Positions 17,768 to 27,734 of a DNA stretch of 64,000 nt are shown one piece after another (position 1 is the stretch's first letter; each line of letters begins with the position of its first letter). Both the position numbers and the translations under genes were made by a program. This DNA is from Saprospiraceae bacterium (GTDB lineage: Bacteria; Bacteroidota; Bacteroidia; Chitinophagales; Saprospiraceae). The notes beneath the pieces were generated by a model. It did not search any database. It saw only the letters and a list, made by a program, of their open reading frames with translations, and was not told where the DNA came from. The stretch covers positions 1-64,000 of the forward strand of contig JAGFJA010000060.1 in assembly GCA_024103005.1 (NCBI GenBank), in the 5' to 3' direction.

Positions 17768-18859
17768 ATGAATGACTTGGGAGCTCAATATCTCAGATAC
17801 GAGTCAGAGATTGATTCAGCTATTGAAAACGTTATTCAAAGCGGTCAATTTATTAAAGGATCCAAAGTAACTGAATTTGAAGCTAACCTGGCTGAATTCC
17901 TGGATAAATCGCATGTTATCACATGTGGAAATGGCACGGATGCCCTCCAGATTGCCTTGATGGCGCTGGATTTAAAGGAAGGTGACGAAATCATCACCAC
18001 ACCCTTTACTTTTGCGGCGACGGCAGAGGTTATCGGCCTGCTCAGATTAAAACCGGTATTTGTAGATATTCGTCCGGATACATTTTGCATAGATGAAACA
18101 AAAATAGAAGAAGCAATAACTTCTTCGACCAGGTGCATCATTCCGGTACATCTTTTTGGTACGCACGCAAATATGGAGGTTATCATGGAAATAGCCCACC
18201 GCCATCACCTCTATGTCATTGAAGATGCAGCTCAGTCATTGGGAGCAGAATATCAATTTAGTGACGGGCGGAAATGTCAATCCGGAACCATGGGACATAT
18301 CGGCACAACCAGTTTTTTCCCTTCAAAAAACCTTGGTTGCTATGGGGATGGAGGAGCCTTGATTACTCGTGATTTTTTACTGGCCGAAAAAATAAGGATG
18401 ATTTGTAATCACGGCGCCCGAAAGAAATATTATCACGAAATGATTGGTGTAAATAGCCGGCTGGATGCTATACAGGCAGCAATCCTTGATGTCAAACTAA
18501 AGTATTTGAACCAAGATATTCAATCAAGAATGGCTGCCGGAGAATATTATAACCAGCTACTGGCTCAAAAATCAGATATTATATGTCCGTCCGGATTACA
18601 AAACTCAACACATACTTATCACCAATATACCATCAGAGTTAAAAACAGGCAGGAAGTTCAGGAAAAACTGCGCTATTCAGAAATATCCAGTATGATATAT
18701 TATCCGGTGTCACTGCATACTCAGCCTGCCTTCACATTTGCAGGTCAATCCGGAATAACATTCAATGAAACTGAAAAAGCTTGCGGAGAAGTCTTAAGTC
18801 TGCCTATTTATCCTGATATAACCAGGGAACAAATTAAAAAAATTGCTCAAACGCTATGA
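17768..18859 (+). CDS. DegT/DnrJ/EryC1/StrS family PLP-dependent sugar aminotransferase
   Basis: The enzyme is expected to aminate a keto-sugar nucleotide for surface polysaccharide synthesis. The sequence resembles WbpE-type enzymes: '[15 protein letters not shown]' near 47-61, 'EDAAQSLGA' near 152-160, the PLP lysine in [16 protein letters not shown], and '[14 protein letters not shown]'. The frame is also open from a TTG at 17729, which would add 13 residues. The family start lies a few residues upstream of this ATG, so either is possible. It overlaps the UDP-glucuronate decarboxylase gene by ATGA, indicating a translationally coupled pair. The sugar substrate cannot be read from sequence. 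Confidence 0.88.
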   Translation: MNDLGAQYLRYESEIDSAIENVIQSGQFIKGSKVTEFEANLAEFLDKSHVITCGNGTDALQIALMALDLKEGDEIITTPFTFAATAEVIGLLRLKPVFVDIRPDTFCIDETKIEEAITSSTRCIIPVHLFGTHANMEVIMEIAHRHHLYVIEDAAQSLGAEYQFSDGRKCQSGTMGHIGTTSFFPSKNLGCYGDGGALITRDFLLAEKIRMICNHGARKKYYHEMIGVNSRLDAIQAAILDVKLKYLNQDIQSRMAAGEYYNQLLAQKSDIICPSGLQNSTHTYHQYTIRVKNRQEVQEKLRYSEISSMIYYPVSLHTQPAFTFAGQSGITFNETEKACGEVLSLPIYPDITREQIKKIAQTL

Positions 18860-19800
18860 AAAGAGTTTTGATTACCGGAGCAGCCGGCTTTCTGGGTTCT
18901 CACCTGTGTGACAGGTTCATTGAAGAAGGATACCATGTCATCGGTATGGACAATTTTATAACAGGAAGTGAACAAAATATTTCCCATTTATTTCCACTTC
19001 CAAATTTTGAATTCTATCATCACGATGTTTCAAAGTTTGTACATGTAACCGGAGACCTTGACTATATCCTTCATTTTGCCTCACCTGCCTCTCCGATTGA
19101 TTATCTTCAGATGCCCATACAGACCTTAAAGGTCGGTTCATTAGGGACCCATAACCTGCTCGGTCTGGCAAAGGCAAAAAATGCCCGTATGCTTATTGCC
19201 TCGACCTCGGAAGTATATGGCGACCCTCTAATACACCCGCAACGTGAAGATTACTGGGGCAACGTCAACCCCATCGGCCCACGTGGTGTATATGACGAGG
19301 CTAAACGATTTCAGGAAGCCATTACGATGGCATACCATAATTATCATAAACTGGAAACCAGAATCGTACGAATTTTTAATACTTATGGACCAAGAATGCG
19401 CGTCAATGACGGTCGGGCATTACCTGCCTTTTTTAGCCAGGCTATAAAAGGAAAAAACCTTACCGTATTCGGAACCGGCGAGCAGACCCGATCTTTCTGT
19501 TATGTAAGCGATCTCATTGAGGGTATTTTCAGATTACTTCATTCGGATTATCACCTCCCGGTTAATATCGGCAATCAGGAAGAGATCACCTTAAATCAAT
19601 GCGCTCAGGAAGTTTTGTCGTTGGTAGGAAATCCGAATATACAAATTGAATATCATCCATTGCCGGAAGATGATCCTAAAGTCAGACAACCGGATATATC
19701 TCTTGCGAAAAAATTACTCAACTGGTCGCCAAAGGTAAGTCGAAAAGAAGGATTCAAAACGACTTACGAATATTTTAAATCCGTTCTGAGTAACGCTTAA
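18856..19800 (+). CDS. UDP-glucuronate decarboxylase (UDP-xylose synthase)-like SDR
   Basis: The 314-residue extended short-chain dehydrogenase starts with the NAD motif [10 protein letters not shown] (7-16). It has the UXS-type '[19 protein letters not shown]' segment (about 73-91), 'STSEVYGDP' (about 117-125), the catalytic YxxxK in GVYDEAKRF (about 144-152) and the '[11 protein letters not shown]'-like motif '[17 protein letters not shown]'. These are hallmarks of UDP-glucuronic acid decarboxylase, which makes UDP-xylose. Together with the overlapping aminotransferase and the export protein downstream it suggests a xylose- or amino-sugar-containing exopolysaccharide. UDP-glucose dehydrogenase is not in the window. 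Confidence 0.9.
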   Translation: MKRVLITGAAGFLGSHLCDRFIEEGYHVIGMDNFITGSEQNISHLFPLPNFEFYHHDVSKFVHVTGDLDYILHFASPASPIDYLQMPIQTLKVGSLGTHNLLGLAKAKNARMLIASTSEVYGDPLIHPQREDYWGNVNPIGPRGVYDEAKRFQEAITMAYHNYHKLETRIVRIFNTYGPRMRVNDGRALPAFFSQAIKGKNLTVFGTGEQTRSFCYVSDLIEGIFRLLHSDYHLPVNIGNQEEITLNQCAQEVLSLVGNPNIQIEYHPLPEDDPKVRQPDISLAKKLLNWSPKVSRKEGFKTTYEYFKSVLSNA

Positions 19801-19815
19801 AATAATATTTGTTCT

Positions 19816-19823
19816 TACATTTG
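19816..19823 (+). promoter_or_regulatory. Possible -7 promoter box before the export gene
   Basis: TACATTTG fits TAnnTTTG and lies 51 nt before the ATG of the SLBB protein, just after the stop codon of the preceding gene. No -33 element is seen at the right distance, so a separate promoter is only possible. Confidence 0.3.
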
Positions 19824-19874
19824 CAGTCAAATTAAACAGCAATTCATTGAAAATCATCCTGTAAAAGGAAAAAT

Positions 19875-22625
19875 ATGACAAAAATATTCATTATACTTTT
19901 TATATTTATTTCACCGGTATTTCTTTTAAGTCAAATTAATAATAATGAAGCCCAACTTTTATTATTACAAAACCGGGATAAAATAGAACAAATTAAAGCT
20001 ACTCTCAAGGCTAAAGGTATCGCCGAAGACGAGCTGAATGCAAGGCTTAAGTCCAAAGGTTATGACCTTCAGAATCTGACCCCTGACCAGGCAGCTAATT
20101 TAGAATCCGTAGTAAATGAAACTATTACAGAATTAGAGAATGAAAATGCAGCGAAAAAATCAAAAACACCAACTAATCAGGACAAAAAAACTGTTGCAAC
20201 GGATACCGAGCCTCAAAAATCAGCCCCTACTATTATTATAAATCCCCAGGCAGACAATAAAGGAGAAACAGGGAAAAAGGATAATCAGGGAAAAAATCCA
20301 AATCCTAAGGTTGCTATTTACGGACAACAAATTTTCATCGAAGGCAATCCTGCTGTATTCACCTCTTCAGAAAATATCAATCCAGCGAATGACTATCTGG
20401 TAGGAACCGGTGATGTTATCAGAATCGTTATTTTCGGACGATCACTATATGACGGTAATTTAGAGGTGGACGATCAGGGATATATTGATCCCCAGACCTT
20501 ACCTAAAATTTACGTTAAAGGAGTTGAGTGGGGCAAAGTAAAAAAATTGATTGAATCACGGTATAAACAAAGGTACTCCTTTACTGCAGGGCAAATAGCG
20601 GTCACTATTAAAAAAATGAGGAATGTCACGGTAAGTGTCTTCGGTGAGGTGGCCAATCCGGGAACATATACTTATCCTGCCGCAAACTCAGCTTTTAACC
20701 TGATTGCTCTGGCAAAAGGGATCACTGATCTCGGAAGCGTAAGGAATATTAAAATAGTCAGCCCCGGTGGAAAAGTGAGAACTTATGACGTATATAAATC
20801 CATGATGGATCCGTCAAGAGCGCCCAACATCTACCTTCAGGATAATGATTTTATCCAGGTGCCTGTCGCTCAAAAAGTTGTTTCAATCAAGGGAATGATT
20901 AATCGTCCGTATCGTTATGAATTACTTCCCAATGAAAAACTGAAAGATCTGATACAGTATGCCGGAGGGTTGAAGGCAGAAGCCAATAAGGACAATATTC
21001 AGGTAATTAGGTTTGAAAATGATGCAAGAAATATTTATACCTTAAAGCTGAGTGAAGCCGATAAGTTTACCCTAAAGAACGGCGATGAAATAAATATAAC
21101 CGCATCATCTGATGAGATTAAAAACATGATCACAATTACGGGTGAGGTGGAACACGACGGAGAGTATCAGTGGAGACAGGGCATGAGGATTAGCGACTTG
21201 TTAAAATTGGCAGGTTTAAAACGAACCAGCAGGACAGACAATGCTTATATAATGAGTTTAAATCCCGATAATAGTTATAGTTTCAGAAGGTTTAGCCCTG
21301 ATTCAGTCCTGCATTTTCCTGATTTTGCAGGAAATTTACTACTTAAGCCAAATGATCAAGTCACGATTTTGAGCCTTCCAGCCTATGCCGATAGTTATAA
21401 GGTACAGGTAAGCGGCGCTGTTCGAACTCCAGGAGAATTCAATTACTCCTCCAATAAGAAAATGAAAGTTTCTGATCTAATTCTGATGGCCGGTGGATTA
21501 AGACCGGATGCACTGCCAAAAGCTTATGTCATTCGTACTGACACGACAACTAAGATTACCAATTACGTGATGTTTGACGTCTCAAAAGCATTGTCGAATA
21601 TCGATTCAGCTGATAATTTCACCGTGGAACCAAAAGACCAAGTCACCATATTATCTAATGATATCTTGCTTAATGAAAGCACTGTAAATGTCAATGGTTC
21701 AGTAAAGAATCCCGGTGAGTTTAAATATGGGCCTTCGATGACTCTTATGGATGCGATCACACTGAGCGGAGGATTCACTACAGAGGCAGCCACCAACAGA
21801 ATTGAAGTTTTCAGAGTTATCATGAATAATAATGAACCTACGAAAACTATTGCAGCCAATTTTGAATTACCCAGAGACTTGGTTATGGCACAGGAAACAA
21901 TGAATAAGGTATTTCTTGAACCTTATGATATAATAGTAGTCAGATCAGTGCCCAAGTTTAAATTGCAAAGGATTGTGACTATTGAGGGAGAAGTTAAATT
22001 TCCCGGTCAATATGCTTTAGTTTCAACCAATGAGACCATAACAGATTTAATTAACAGAGCCGGCGGTCTAAATCCGGAGGCATTTACCAAAGGTGCAACC
22101 CTGAATAGGTCATACAAAAATACAGGATTAGTTATCATCCGGTTGGCAGAAATTATGAGAAATCCGAAATCATCTTTCAATATCTCATTACTGGAGGGAG
22201 ACGTATTAACCATTCCACGTGCCAATGAACTGGTATCTATTGAAGGTGCAGTAAATACCCATGACATTCTAGCTGAGAATGACCTTACTAATAACAGAAT
22301 TAATGTTGCCTTTATGGAAGGTAAATCTGTTAGATATTATGTTAATAATTTTGCGGGTGGCTTCAGTAATCATGCGGACAAATCAAAAATATTTGTACAA
22401 AATGCCAATGGAGAAAGGGCAAAGACCAAAAAGTTTCTCTTTTTTAAAAAATACCCGAAAGTAACAAAAGGAAGCGCCATCGTAGTTGGATTTAAAGATC
22501 CTAAAAAAGAACGTACAGAACCTAAAGAAAAAGCGGATTGGGTAAAAATACTGGGAGACTCGATAGCTCAGGCCACTGCAATTTTGACACTGGTAGTTTT
22601 AATCAATACGATTAACAAAAGTTAA
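19875..22625 (+). CDS. Large multi-SLBB polysaccharide export protein (Wza-like)
   Basis: The 916-residue protein has a type I signal peptide (about 1-20, no lipobox) and a low-complexity charged linker (about 85-150). The Poly_export (PES) domain (about 170-255) starts 'DYLVGTGDVIRIVIFG'. SLBB-type domains then follow in series, recognisable by 'GEVANPGTYTY', 'GMINRPYRYEL', 'GEVEHDGEYQW', 'GAVRTPGEFNY', 'GSVKNPGEFKY', 'GEVKFPGQYAL' and a degenerate seventh 'GAVNTHDIL'. A hydrophobic C-terminal helix (about 895-913) ends the protein. Wza itself is about 380 residues with two or three SLBB domains; enlarged forms are known in Bacteroidota. It probably forms an outer-membrane/periplasmic conduit for the polysaccharide made with the two upstream genes. 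No Wzc-type kinase gene follows. Confidence 0.88.
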   Translation: MTKIFIILFIFISPVFLLSQINNNEAQLLLLQNRDKIEQIKATLKAKGIAEDELNARLKSKGYDLQNLTPDQAANLESVVNETITELENENAAKKSKTPTNQDKKTVATDTEPQKSAPTIIINPQADNKGETGKKDNQGKNPNPKVAIYGQQIFIEGNPAVFTSSENINPANDYLVGTGDVIRIVIFGRSLYDGNLEVDDQGYIDPQTLPKIYVKGVEWGKVKKLIESRYKQRYSFTAGQIAVTIKKMRNVTVSVFGEVANPGTYTYPAANSAFNLIALAKGITDLGSVRNIKIVSPGGKVRTYDVYKSMMDPSRAPNIYLQDNDFIQVPVAQKVVSIKGMINRPYRYELLPNEKLKDLIQYAGGLKAEANKDNIQVIRFENDARNIYTLKLSEADKFTLKNGDEINITASSDEIKNMITITGEVEHDGEYQWRQGMRISDLLKLAGLKRTSRTDNAYIMSLNPDNSYSFRRFSPDSVLHFPDFAGNLLLKPNDQVTILSLPAYADSYKVQVSGAVRTPGEFNYSSNKKMKVSDLILMAGGLRPDALPKAYVIRTDTTTKITNYVMFDVSKALSNIDSADNFTVEPKDQVTILSNDILLNESTVNVNGSVKNPGEFKYGPSMTLMDAITLSGGFTTEAATNRIEVFRVIMNNNEPTKTIAANFELPRDLVMAQETMNKVFLEPYDIIVVRSVPKFKLQRIVTIEGEVKFPGQYALVSTNETITDLINRAGGLNPEAFTKGATLNRSYKNTGLVIIRLAEIMRNPKSSFNISLLEGDVLTIPRANELVSIEGAVNTHDILAENDLTNNRINVAFMEGKSVRYYVNNFAGGFSNHADKSKIFVQNANGERAKTKKFLFFKKYPKVTKGSAIVVGFKDPKKERTEPKEKADWVKILGDSIAQATAILTLVVLINTINKS

Positions 22626-22653
22626 GCTAAAACCGGTTAACCGACATTTAAAT

Positions 22654-23565
22654 TCAGTTAATATTTTCGATTGCGACCTGAGGTTTTTTGGCACCGGGCA
22701 GATTTAGCAGAATGACACTAACCAAAATTACCAAACATGCACCTAAAACGCGAGGTGTCATCGTTTCTCCCAAAAATATCCATCCAAGAATGATGGCTAC
22801 GACGGGATTGATATATGCATAAATAGACACAACGGGCATCGGCAGATGTTTTAATGTGTAAGAATATGCAGCCATAGCCACCAGAGAGCCAAATAGTGTC
22901 AAGTAAACTAAAGCAAACCAGCCATTAAACGATGCGGAAAAATGTTGATCTTCCCCCAGGAAGAATGATATGACAAACAGACCTATTCCCCCGGTAAACA
23001 TTTGAATACCGGTATTAATAAAGGGATCTGTTTTCCTTGCACCTCGGCGCATAATATAAGATCCGCCAATCCAGGCAAAAGTTGCCAGGAGTGTAATCAA
23101 AGCACCTGAAAGATACTTGACATTTCCAAAGTCTCCGATTGAATCCGAAAAGAGCCAGACAATACCAAAGATGCCTAATAATATGGCACCATACCCGGCT
23201 AAAGTAAGTCGGATGGTTCCCGGGGAGAATATATTCACCAGACTAACCCATACCGGCATAGTGGCACAAATAACAGCGGCCATACTGCTCGGAATATTAA
23301 CTTCAGCATAAGCTACCAATCCATTGCCAAGAGTTATCATCAGAATACCGGCAAGACTCTGAAGTAAAAACTGACTCCAGGTAATTCTATCTAACCTTCC
23401 GAAAATCCACATCCCAAATAAAAGCAAAATACCGGCTGAGGTTTGCCGGATAGCAGAGAAGAAAAAAGGATCCATATCAGAAACACCAATTTTTAAAAAA
23501 AGGTAAGTAGTTCCCCAAATGATACAAATCAATACCAATGCAAAAATCGCTTTCTTGTTATCCAT
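22654..23565 (-). CDS. EamA family (DMT superfamily) transporter
   Basis: The 303-residue protein has about ten hydrophobic segments arranged as two EamA repeats. The first contains the family start 'ALVLICIIWGTTYLFLKIG' (about 9-27) and the second the 'YAYINPVVAIILGWIFLGE' motif (about 250-268). EamA proteins export amino acids, metabolites or nucleosides; the substrate is not evident here. It is convergent with the polysaccharide export gene (28 bp apart) and divergent from fdhD (114 bp), with no operon partner. Confidence 0.92.
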   Translation of the reverse strand: MDNKKAIFALVLICIIWGTTYLFLKIGVSDMDPFFFSAIRQTSAGILLLFGMWIFGRLDRITWSQFLLQSLAGILMITLGNGLVAYAEVNIPSSMAAVICATMPVWVSLVNIFSPGTIRLTLAGYGAILLGIFGIVWLFSDSIGDFGNVKYLSGALITLLATFAWIGGSYIMRRGARKTDPFINTGIQMFTGGIGLFVISFFLGEDQHFSASFNGWFALVYLTLFGSLVAMAAYSYTLKHLPMPVVSIYAYINPVVAIILGWIFLGETMTPRVLGACLVILVSVILLNLPGAKKPQVAIENIN

Positions 23566-23679
23566 ATATAGTCCGTAAAATAAACCTATCGAATAAAATC
23601 GTTAATATTATGCCTTATTCATGATATAAAAAATAAGCCATTCATATCCAACGCTATAAAAATAAAAAAGATTTTAACT

Positions 23680-24477
23680 ATGGAAGAAAAGGAAATCAAA
23701 CACGTCAATATTCATCGCCACAGTGAGGGATCATTTTTTGAAAAACAGGACATAATTATGGTTGAGGAGCCCCTTCAGATAAGTACAGCTATTCAGGGAA
23801 AATCACCCCAATCCCTGAGTATTACTATGAGGAGTCCCGGTAATGATGCTCAACTTGCCTTAGGATTTTTGTATAACGAAGGAATTATCCAAATAGGTGA
23901 AAAAGTTACTTTTAAAGAATTGCCGACAGGCCAGATAAATGTATTTCTTTCTCAACAGGTCGATTTAAAATCACCTGAACGCAACTTTTACATGACTTCA
24001 AGTTGTGGCGTTTGCGGCAAATCGAGCATCGATTCACTCAAGATTCATGCTGCGCCTAAGAAATTAAACAAGAAATTGAATTACAAATTAATAGATCAAT
24101 TATATGAATTGATGGATCGGAATCAACATGCCTTTAACATGACCGGAGGCTGCCACGGCGCCGGAGTCTTCACCTATGATGGAGAAAATATAACGGTAAT
24201 GGAAGATGTCGGAAGGCACAACGCGGTAGATAAATGTGCCGGAGAACTTTTTCTTAATAACTTATTGAATCAAGATGAATATATTTTATGCCTTAGCGGT
24301 CGCAGTTGCTTTGAACTCATCCAAAAAGCAATTCGGATGAATTGTACAACCGTTATTGCTATCGGAGCTGCGACAAGCCTGGCAATCGAAACAGCCAAAG
24401 AATTTAATATTACACTAATTGGCTTTTATAAGCATTATCATTTTAATATTTATACATGTAAAGAAAGAATAATTTAA
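23680..24477 (+). CDS. fdhD: Formate dehydrogenase accessory sulfurtransferase FdhD
   Basis: FdhD transfers sulfur to the molybdenum cofactor of formate dehydrogenase. The 265-residue protein contains the sulfur-carrying cysteine loop SCGVCGK (about 108-114), the 'MTGGCHGAGVFTYDG' segment (about 150-164), 'EDVGRHNAVDKCAGELF' and 'LSGRSCFELIQKAI', all typical of the family. Length is normal. No formate dehydrogenase or molybdenum-cofactor gene is in the window, so its partner oxidoreductase is encoded elsewhere. Confidence 0.95.
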   Translation: MEEKEIKHVNIHRHSEGSFFEKQDIIMVEEPLQISTAIQGKSPQSLSITMRSPGNDAQLALGFLYNEGIIQIGEKVTFKELPTGQINVFLSQQVDLKSPERNFYMTSSCGVCGKSSIDSLKIHAAPKKLNKKLNYKLIDQLYELMDRNQHAFNMTGGCHGAGVFTYDGENITVMEDVGRHNAVDKCAGELFLNNLLNQDEYILCLSGRSCFELIQKAIRMNCTTVIAIGAATSLAIETAKEFNITLIGFYKHYHFNIYTCKERII

Positions 24478-24503
24478 AAATTTTTATATATATAAAATTT
24501 ATT

Positions 24504-24511
24504 TATATTTG
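24504..24511 (+). promoter_or_regulatory. Possible -7 promoter box for the GH18-SDR pair
   Basis: TATATTTG fits TAnnTTTG and lies 28 nt before the GH18 ATG. The surroundings are a run of A and T with no clear -33 TTG, so a chance match is possible. Confidence 0.3.
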
Positions 24512-24539
24512 CGCTAAATATATATGAATATTTTAGCGT

Positions 24540-25757
24540 ATGTCGGTAAGAAAATTACTTTTACTCTTTATTCTGATATTTAGCGGACACTTACTTTCGG
24601 CTAACTCATTTCGGATAATCGGATATTTACCTACTTATAGATTTTCATCCTTTGAATTACTTGAAGTTGAAAAATTGACACATCTCAATCTGGCTTTTGC
24701 CCAAGCAAGTTATGACGGCAAACTAATCTTAAGCGGTGACTTTCAAAGAATTATAAAACGCTCAAAAGAGAAAAATCCGGATATTAAAGTCCTAGTATCT
24801 CTTGCAGGTGGTGGAATAAGCGGTAAGACATTCGCCAACTGGAAGCGCAATATGTCACCCGATAGAAAGAGTCAATTTATTCACCATATTATTGAATTTG
24901 TAAGAATTAATCATTTTGATGGTGTAGATGTGGATCTTGAGTGGGGAAATGTAACAAAAGAATACCCGGGCTTTATAACCGAATTAAGTGACTCTCTTCG
25001 ATTTTACAAATACGAAATAAGTGCTGCTTTTCCTGCCATGAAACTTTATAGTGTTTTGGATAAGGAACAATTAAATTGTTTTGACTATATCAACATCATG
25101 GCATACGATAATAGCGGTCCCTGGCAACCTAATGTCGTGAGACAACATTCTTCTTTCGAATTGGCAGTGAACTCTATTGACTTCTGGTCAAATATGTGCT
25201 GTCTCCCAAAAGAAAAAATAAATCTAGGTCTCCCATGTTACGGATGGGAATTTGGCAAGTCTGTAAAGAGCAAGACTTTTTCTTCTTTAATAGGCGAAAA
25301 TAAAGAATTAGCCTTTGTCGATAATACCGGAAAGACATATTATAACAGCATACCGACTATCATTGAAAAGACAAAGCTTGCTCAGGAGAGATGTGGAGGT
25401 GTCATGTTATGGGAAATAGGCCAGGATGCTATTGGAAAGGAAGGAGACTATTCATTGTTACACTTTGTATTTAGCACTGCTATTTCAAGCAACGAAAACT
25501 TTCTCCCCAAAATAAGAAAATTTACAGTTGAACGTAATGATGAAAGTTTAGTCTCTATCCGTTTGAAAGACCAAGTCGCACCCGGTTCCTACTTTGTATT
25601 CAAAGACATTGTGGGTAATGCAAATAAAAAGATAGATCTATGTCATAATGAATGTGACATCAATTTTGATTTAACTGCATTTCCAAGGGGAGTTTATGTC
25701 ATTTCCCTCATTGAACCCGGCAGTGAGGCAAGAAGTCAGCGAATAACTAAATTATAA
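24540..25757 (+). CDS. Secreted glycoside hydrolase family 18 (chitinase-like) protein
   Basis: GH18 enzymes hydrolyse chitin or related N-acetylglucosamine glycans. The 405-residue protein has a signal peptide (about 1-21, LLSANS). Its TIM barrel (about 25-310) shows beta-strand 1 'RIIGYLPTYRF', 'VLVSLAGGG' and the catalytic DxxDxDxE signature in FDGVDVDLEWG (about 124-134), with Glu as proton donor. 'NIMAYDNSGPW' and 'GGVMLWEIGQD' follow. The C-terminal 90 residues are a beta-sandwich ending 'GVYVISLIEPGSEARSQRITKL', which resembles a diverged T9SS type A sorting domain, so outer-membrane export via T9SS is likely. The SDR gene starts 4 bp later. Confidence 0.88.
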   Translation: MSVRKLLLLFILIFSGHLLSANSFRIIGYLPTYRFSSFELLEVEKLTHLNLAFAQASYDGKLILSGDFQRIIKRSKEKNPDIKVLVSLAGGGISGKTFANWKRNMSPDRKSQFIHHIIEFVRINHFDGVDVDLEWGNVTKEYPGFITELSDSLRFYKYEISAAFPAMKLYSVLDKEQLNCFDYINIMAYDNSGPWQPNVVRQHSSFELAVNSIDFWSNMCCLPKEKINLGLPCYGWEFGKSVKSKTFSSLIGENKELAFVDNTGKTYYNSIPTIIEKTKLAQERCGGVMLWEIGQDAIGKEGDYSLLHFVFSTAISSNENFLPKIRKFTVERNDESLVSIRLKDQVAPGSYFVFKDIVGNANKKIDLCHNECDINFDLTAFPRGVYVISLIEPGSEARSQRITKL

Positions 25758-25761
25758 GCTG

Positions 25762-26463
25762 ATGGTCATTGTCATAACAGGGAGTACCAGAGGAATAGGT
25801 AAGGCAGTAGCTCTTGAATTTGCCCCTCATGCTTCAGTTCTGTTTTTAACGGCAAGAAATGAAAATTTATTAAAAGAACAGGCGGAATTTTTGTCAGGAA
25901 ATTATCCGGGACTACTAATAAAAACATTTGCTGCTGACCTGTCAGATCATTCCAAAGTAATTCAATTATCAAAATTTATCTTGCAAAATACAGATCAAAT
26001 TGACGTTCTTGTCAACAATGCCGGGACCTTCCTCCCCGGAAATATTTTAGATGAAAATGAAGGCAATTTTGATTTGATTATGAACACAAATTTGAAAAGT
26101 GTTTATACTTTATGCCGTCAACTAATACCGCTGATGCTACAAAGAAAGAAAGGGCATATTTTCAATATTTGTTCGGTAGCTAGCCTTAAAGCATACCCTA
26201 ACGGAGGTTCATATTCGATTTCTAAATTTGCTTTATATGGTCTGACTCAGAACCTCCGGTATGAATTGATGCAGGACAATATCAAGGTGACAGCCGTTAT
26301 TCCCGGGGCGACATGGACTGACAGCTGGTCCGGATCCGGAATTGACAGAGAAAGATTTATGGAAGCCAAAGATATAGCTTTAATGATGTATCAGACCACA
26401 CTTTTAAGCCAGGGAGCAGTAGTCGAAGACCTTGTCATGAGGCCCCAATTAGGCGATATTTAG
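25762..26463 (+). CDS. Short-chain dehydrogenase/reductase (classical SDR)
   Basis: The 233-residue oxidoreductase has the NAD(P)-binding TGxxxGIG motif as TGSTRGIG (6-13). NNAG lies near 86-89, the catalytic Ser in ICSVAS (about 137), and the YxxxK pair in SYSISKF (about 152-156). The proline-glycine 'VIPGATWTDSW' segment follows the active site. Arg after the glycine motif leaves NADP preference possible. It begins 4 bp after the GH18 stop and probably shares its transcript. Its stop codon overlaps the stop of the convergent gene on the other strand. The substrate is unknown. Confidence 0.88.
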   Translation: MVIVITGSTRGIGKAVALEFAPHASVLFLTARNENLLKEQAEFLSGNYPGLLIKTFAADLSDHSKVIQLSKFILQNTDQIDVLVNNAGTFLPGNILDENEGNFDLIMNTNLKSVYTLCRQLIPLMLQRKKGHIFNICSVASLKAYPNGGSYSISKFALYGLTQNLRYELMQDNIKVTAVIPGATWTDSWSGSGIDRERFMEAKDIALMMYQTTLLSQGAVVEDLVMRPQLGDI

Positions 26464-27734
26464 GCTTTCCCGGAAGAAAGAAAAGTACTCAGATACGTAC
26501 TGGCTGTAATCCTGAGGTAGCCGTTTTGGATTGATATATCTTCTAGTTTCCAGTCACTGATGTTACTTTTCAAAACAATTCCATCAAAAAGGTGAACTTC
26601 TGAAATAACTTCATTCGTTGCACTAATTAAACTTTCGACGTAACTTTTAAGCGAAATAGGAAATTGTTTTCTGATTACCGATTTAGCTACCGACAAGGCG
26701 ATATTCCCTTTGAGTGAAGAAAGTATATTTTTTGAACTAAAGTCAAACGATAAATTTTCAAAGTACAGGACCAAATTCTCCGGATCGATTATAGGTTTAC
26801 CACCAATAGATAATCCTCCGTTGAGCGAACCTTTCAGTTTGAGTGCAATGGCTATCCCATCTTCATTGACGGTTCTGATTATTATTTTTTCAATTGTAGA
26901 TCCTATTGCATTTTCCACATTGGTATAAGATTTTATTACCTTGAGTACCGGAATATCAAGAGTATCCAGAACTAATCCCACACCTATTCCCAACTCTCCT
27001 TCAGTAGCTGCCTCTTGAAGCAATATAACCTTTGGTTTAAATAGACGATCAGGTTTTTCAGGTCGTGCGGATGGATGGACAAGCACTTCAAGGTTAACCC
27101 CAATTCTGAGCACATTAGCCTCAAAGCCTATCTTAAAAATTTCAATCAATTTAGGCTTAATTGAAAAATTCATAGTCTGCTTATCTTTCAACGCAACATT
27201 TACTGTTCTTGCCCATACTCTTCGCTCAAGTAATGTATTCAGATTTGCCGCTTCATTCAGTGTTTGATTAATTTTATCATTTATGGCAGGAATTTGTTTC
27301 TCTACCATTTCTTTTACATAATTATCCGGAATAATAAAATCAAGGAGAGCCGGCTGGATGGCCATATCACCTATCCAACTTAAATCAGTTATACGACTGG
27401 TAATTTTAAAATTATTTTGATCCTCCCATGTGAGACTTGCTTCCATGCTGACAATTACCTTTGATTCCACTTTAACAAGCCGAACAGGAGCCTTCAGATT
27501 GGTTGAAATATGCACAGGTAAGGATATCTTCAAAAGATCTCCGGAAAACTGAATTTCAATCCCCTTTTCAGGTAAAATCAGTAACTCCTGCCCATTTAAA
27601 AAACTTACAGTAACCGGACCCTGTTTAGTGAAATAGTCTATCAATTGAGAGTTTACCAAATTATTGATTTCCTTAGTCTCTAATTGAAAACTAAGGTTAT
27701 TGATTTTTATGATAGAATCTTTATTTACTGGCAT
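26460..27734 (-). CDS. Hypothetical protein, probably DUF4403 family
   Basis: The 424-residue protein is dominated by alternating beta-strand segments with two related halves, resembling DUF4403, a family predicted to have a lipid-binding (SMP/BPI-like) fold. Supporting points are the paired regions 'VEKQIPAINDKINQTLNEAA' and 'AIGSTIEKIII', and the 'RVWARTVNVALKDK' segment. Unlike most DUF4403 proteins, which are lipoproteins, no signal peptide or lipobox is visible: it begins MPVNKDSIIKI. No hydrophobic start exists upstream in frame near this ATG that I can see. It is monocistronic and convergent with the SDR gene. The function is unknown. Confidence 0.5.
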   Translation of the reverse strand: MPVNKDSIIKINNLSFQLETKEINNLVNSQLIDYFTKQGPVTVSFLNGQELLILPEKGIEIQFSGDLLKISLPVHISTNLKAPVRLVKVESKVIVSMEASLTWEDQNNFKITSRITDLSWIGDMAIQPALLDFIIPDNYVKEMVEKQIPAINDKINQTLNEAANLNTLLERRVWARTVNVALKDKQTMNFSIKPKLIEIFKIGFEANVLRIGVNLEVLVHPSARPEKPDRLFKPKVILLQEAATEGELGIGVGLVLDTLDIPVLKVIKSYTNVENAIGSTIEKIIIRTVNEDGIAIALKLKGSLNGGLSIGGKPIIDPENLVLYFENLSFDFSSKNILSSLKGNIALSVAKSVIRKQFPISLKSYVESLISATNEVISEVHLFDGIVLKSNISDWKLEDISIQNGYLRITASTYLSTFLSSGKA

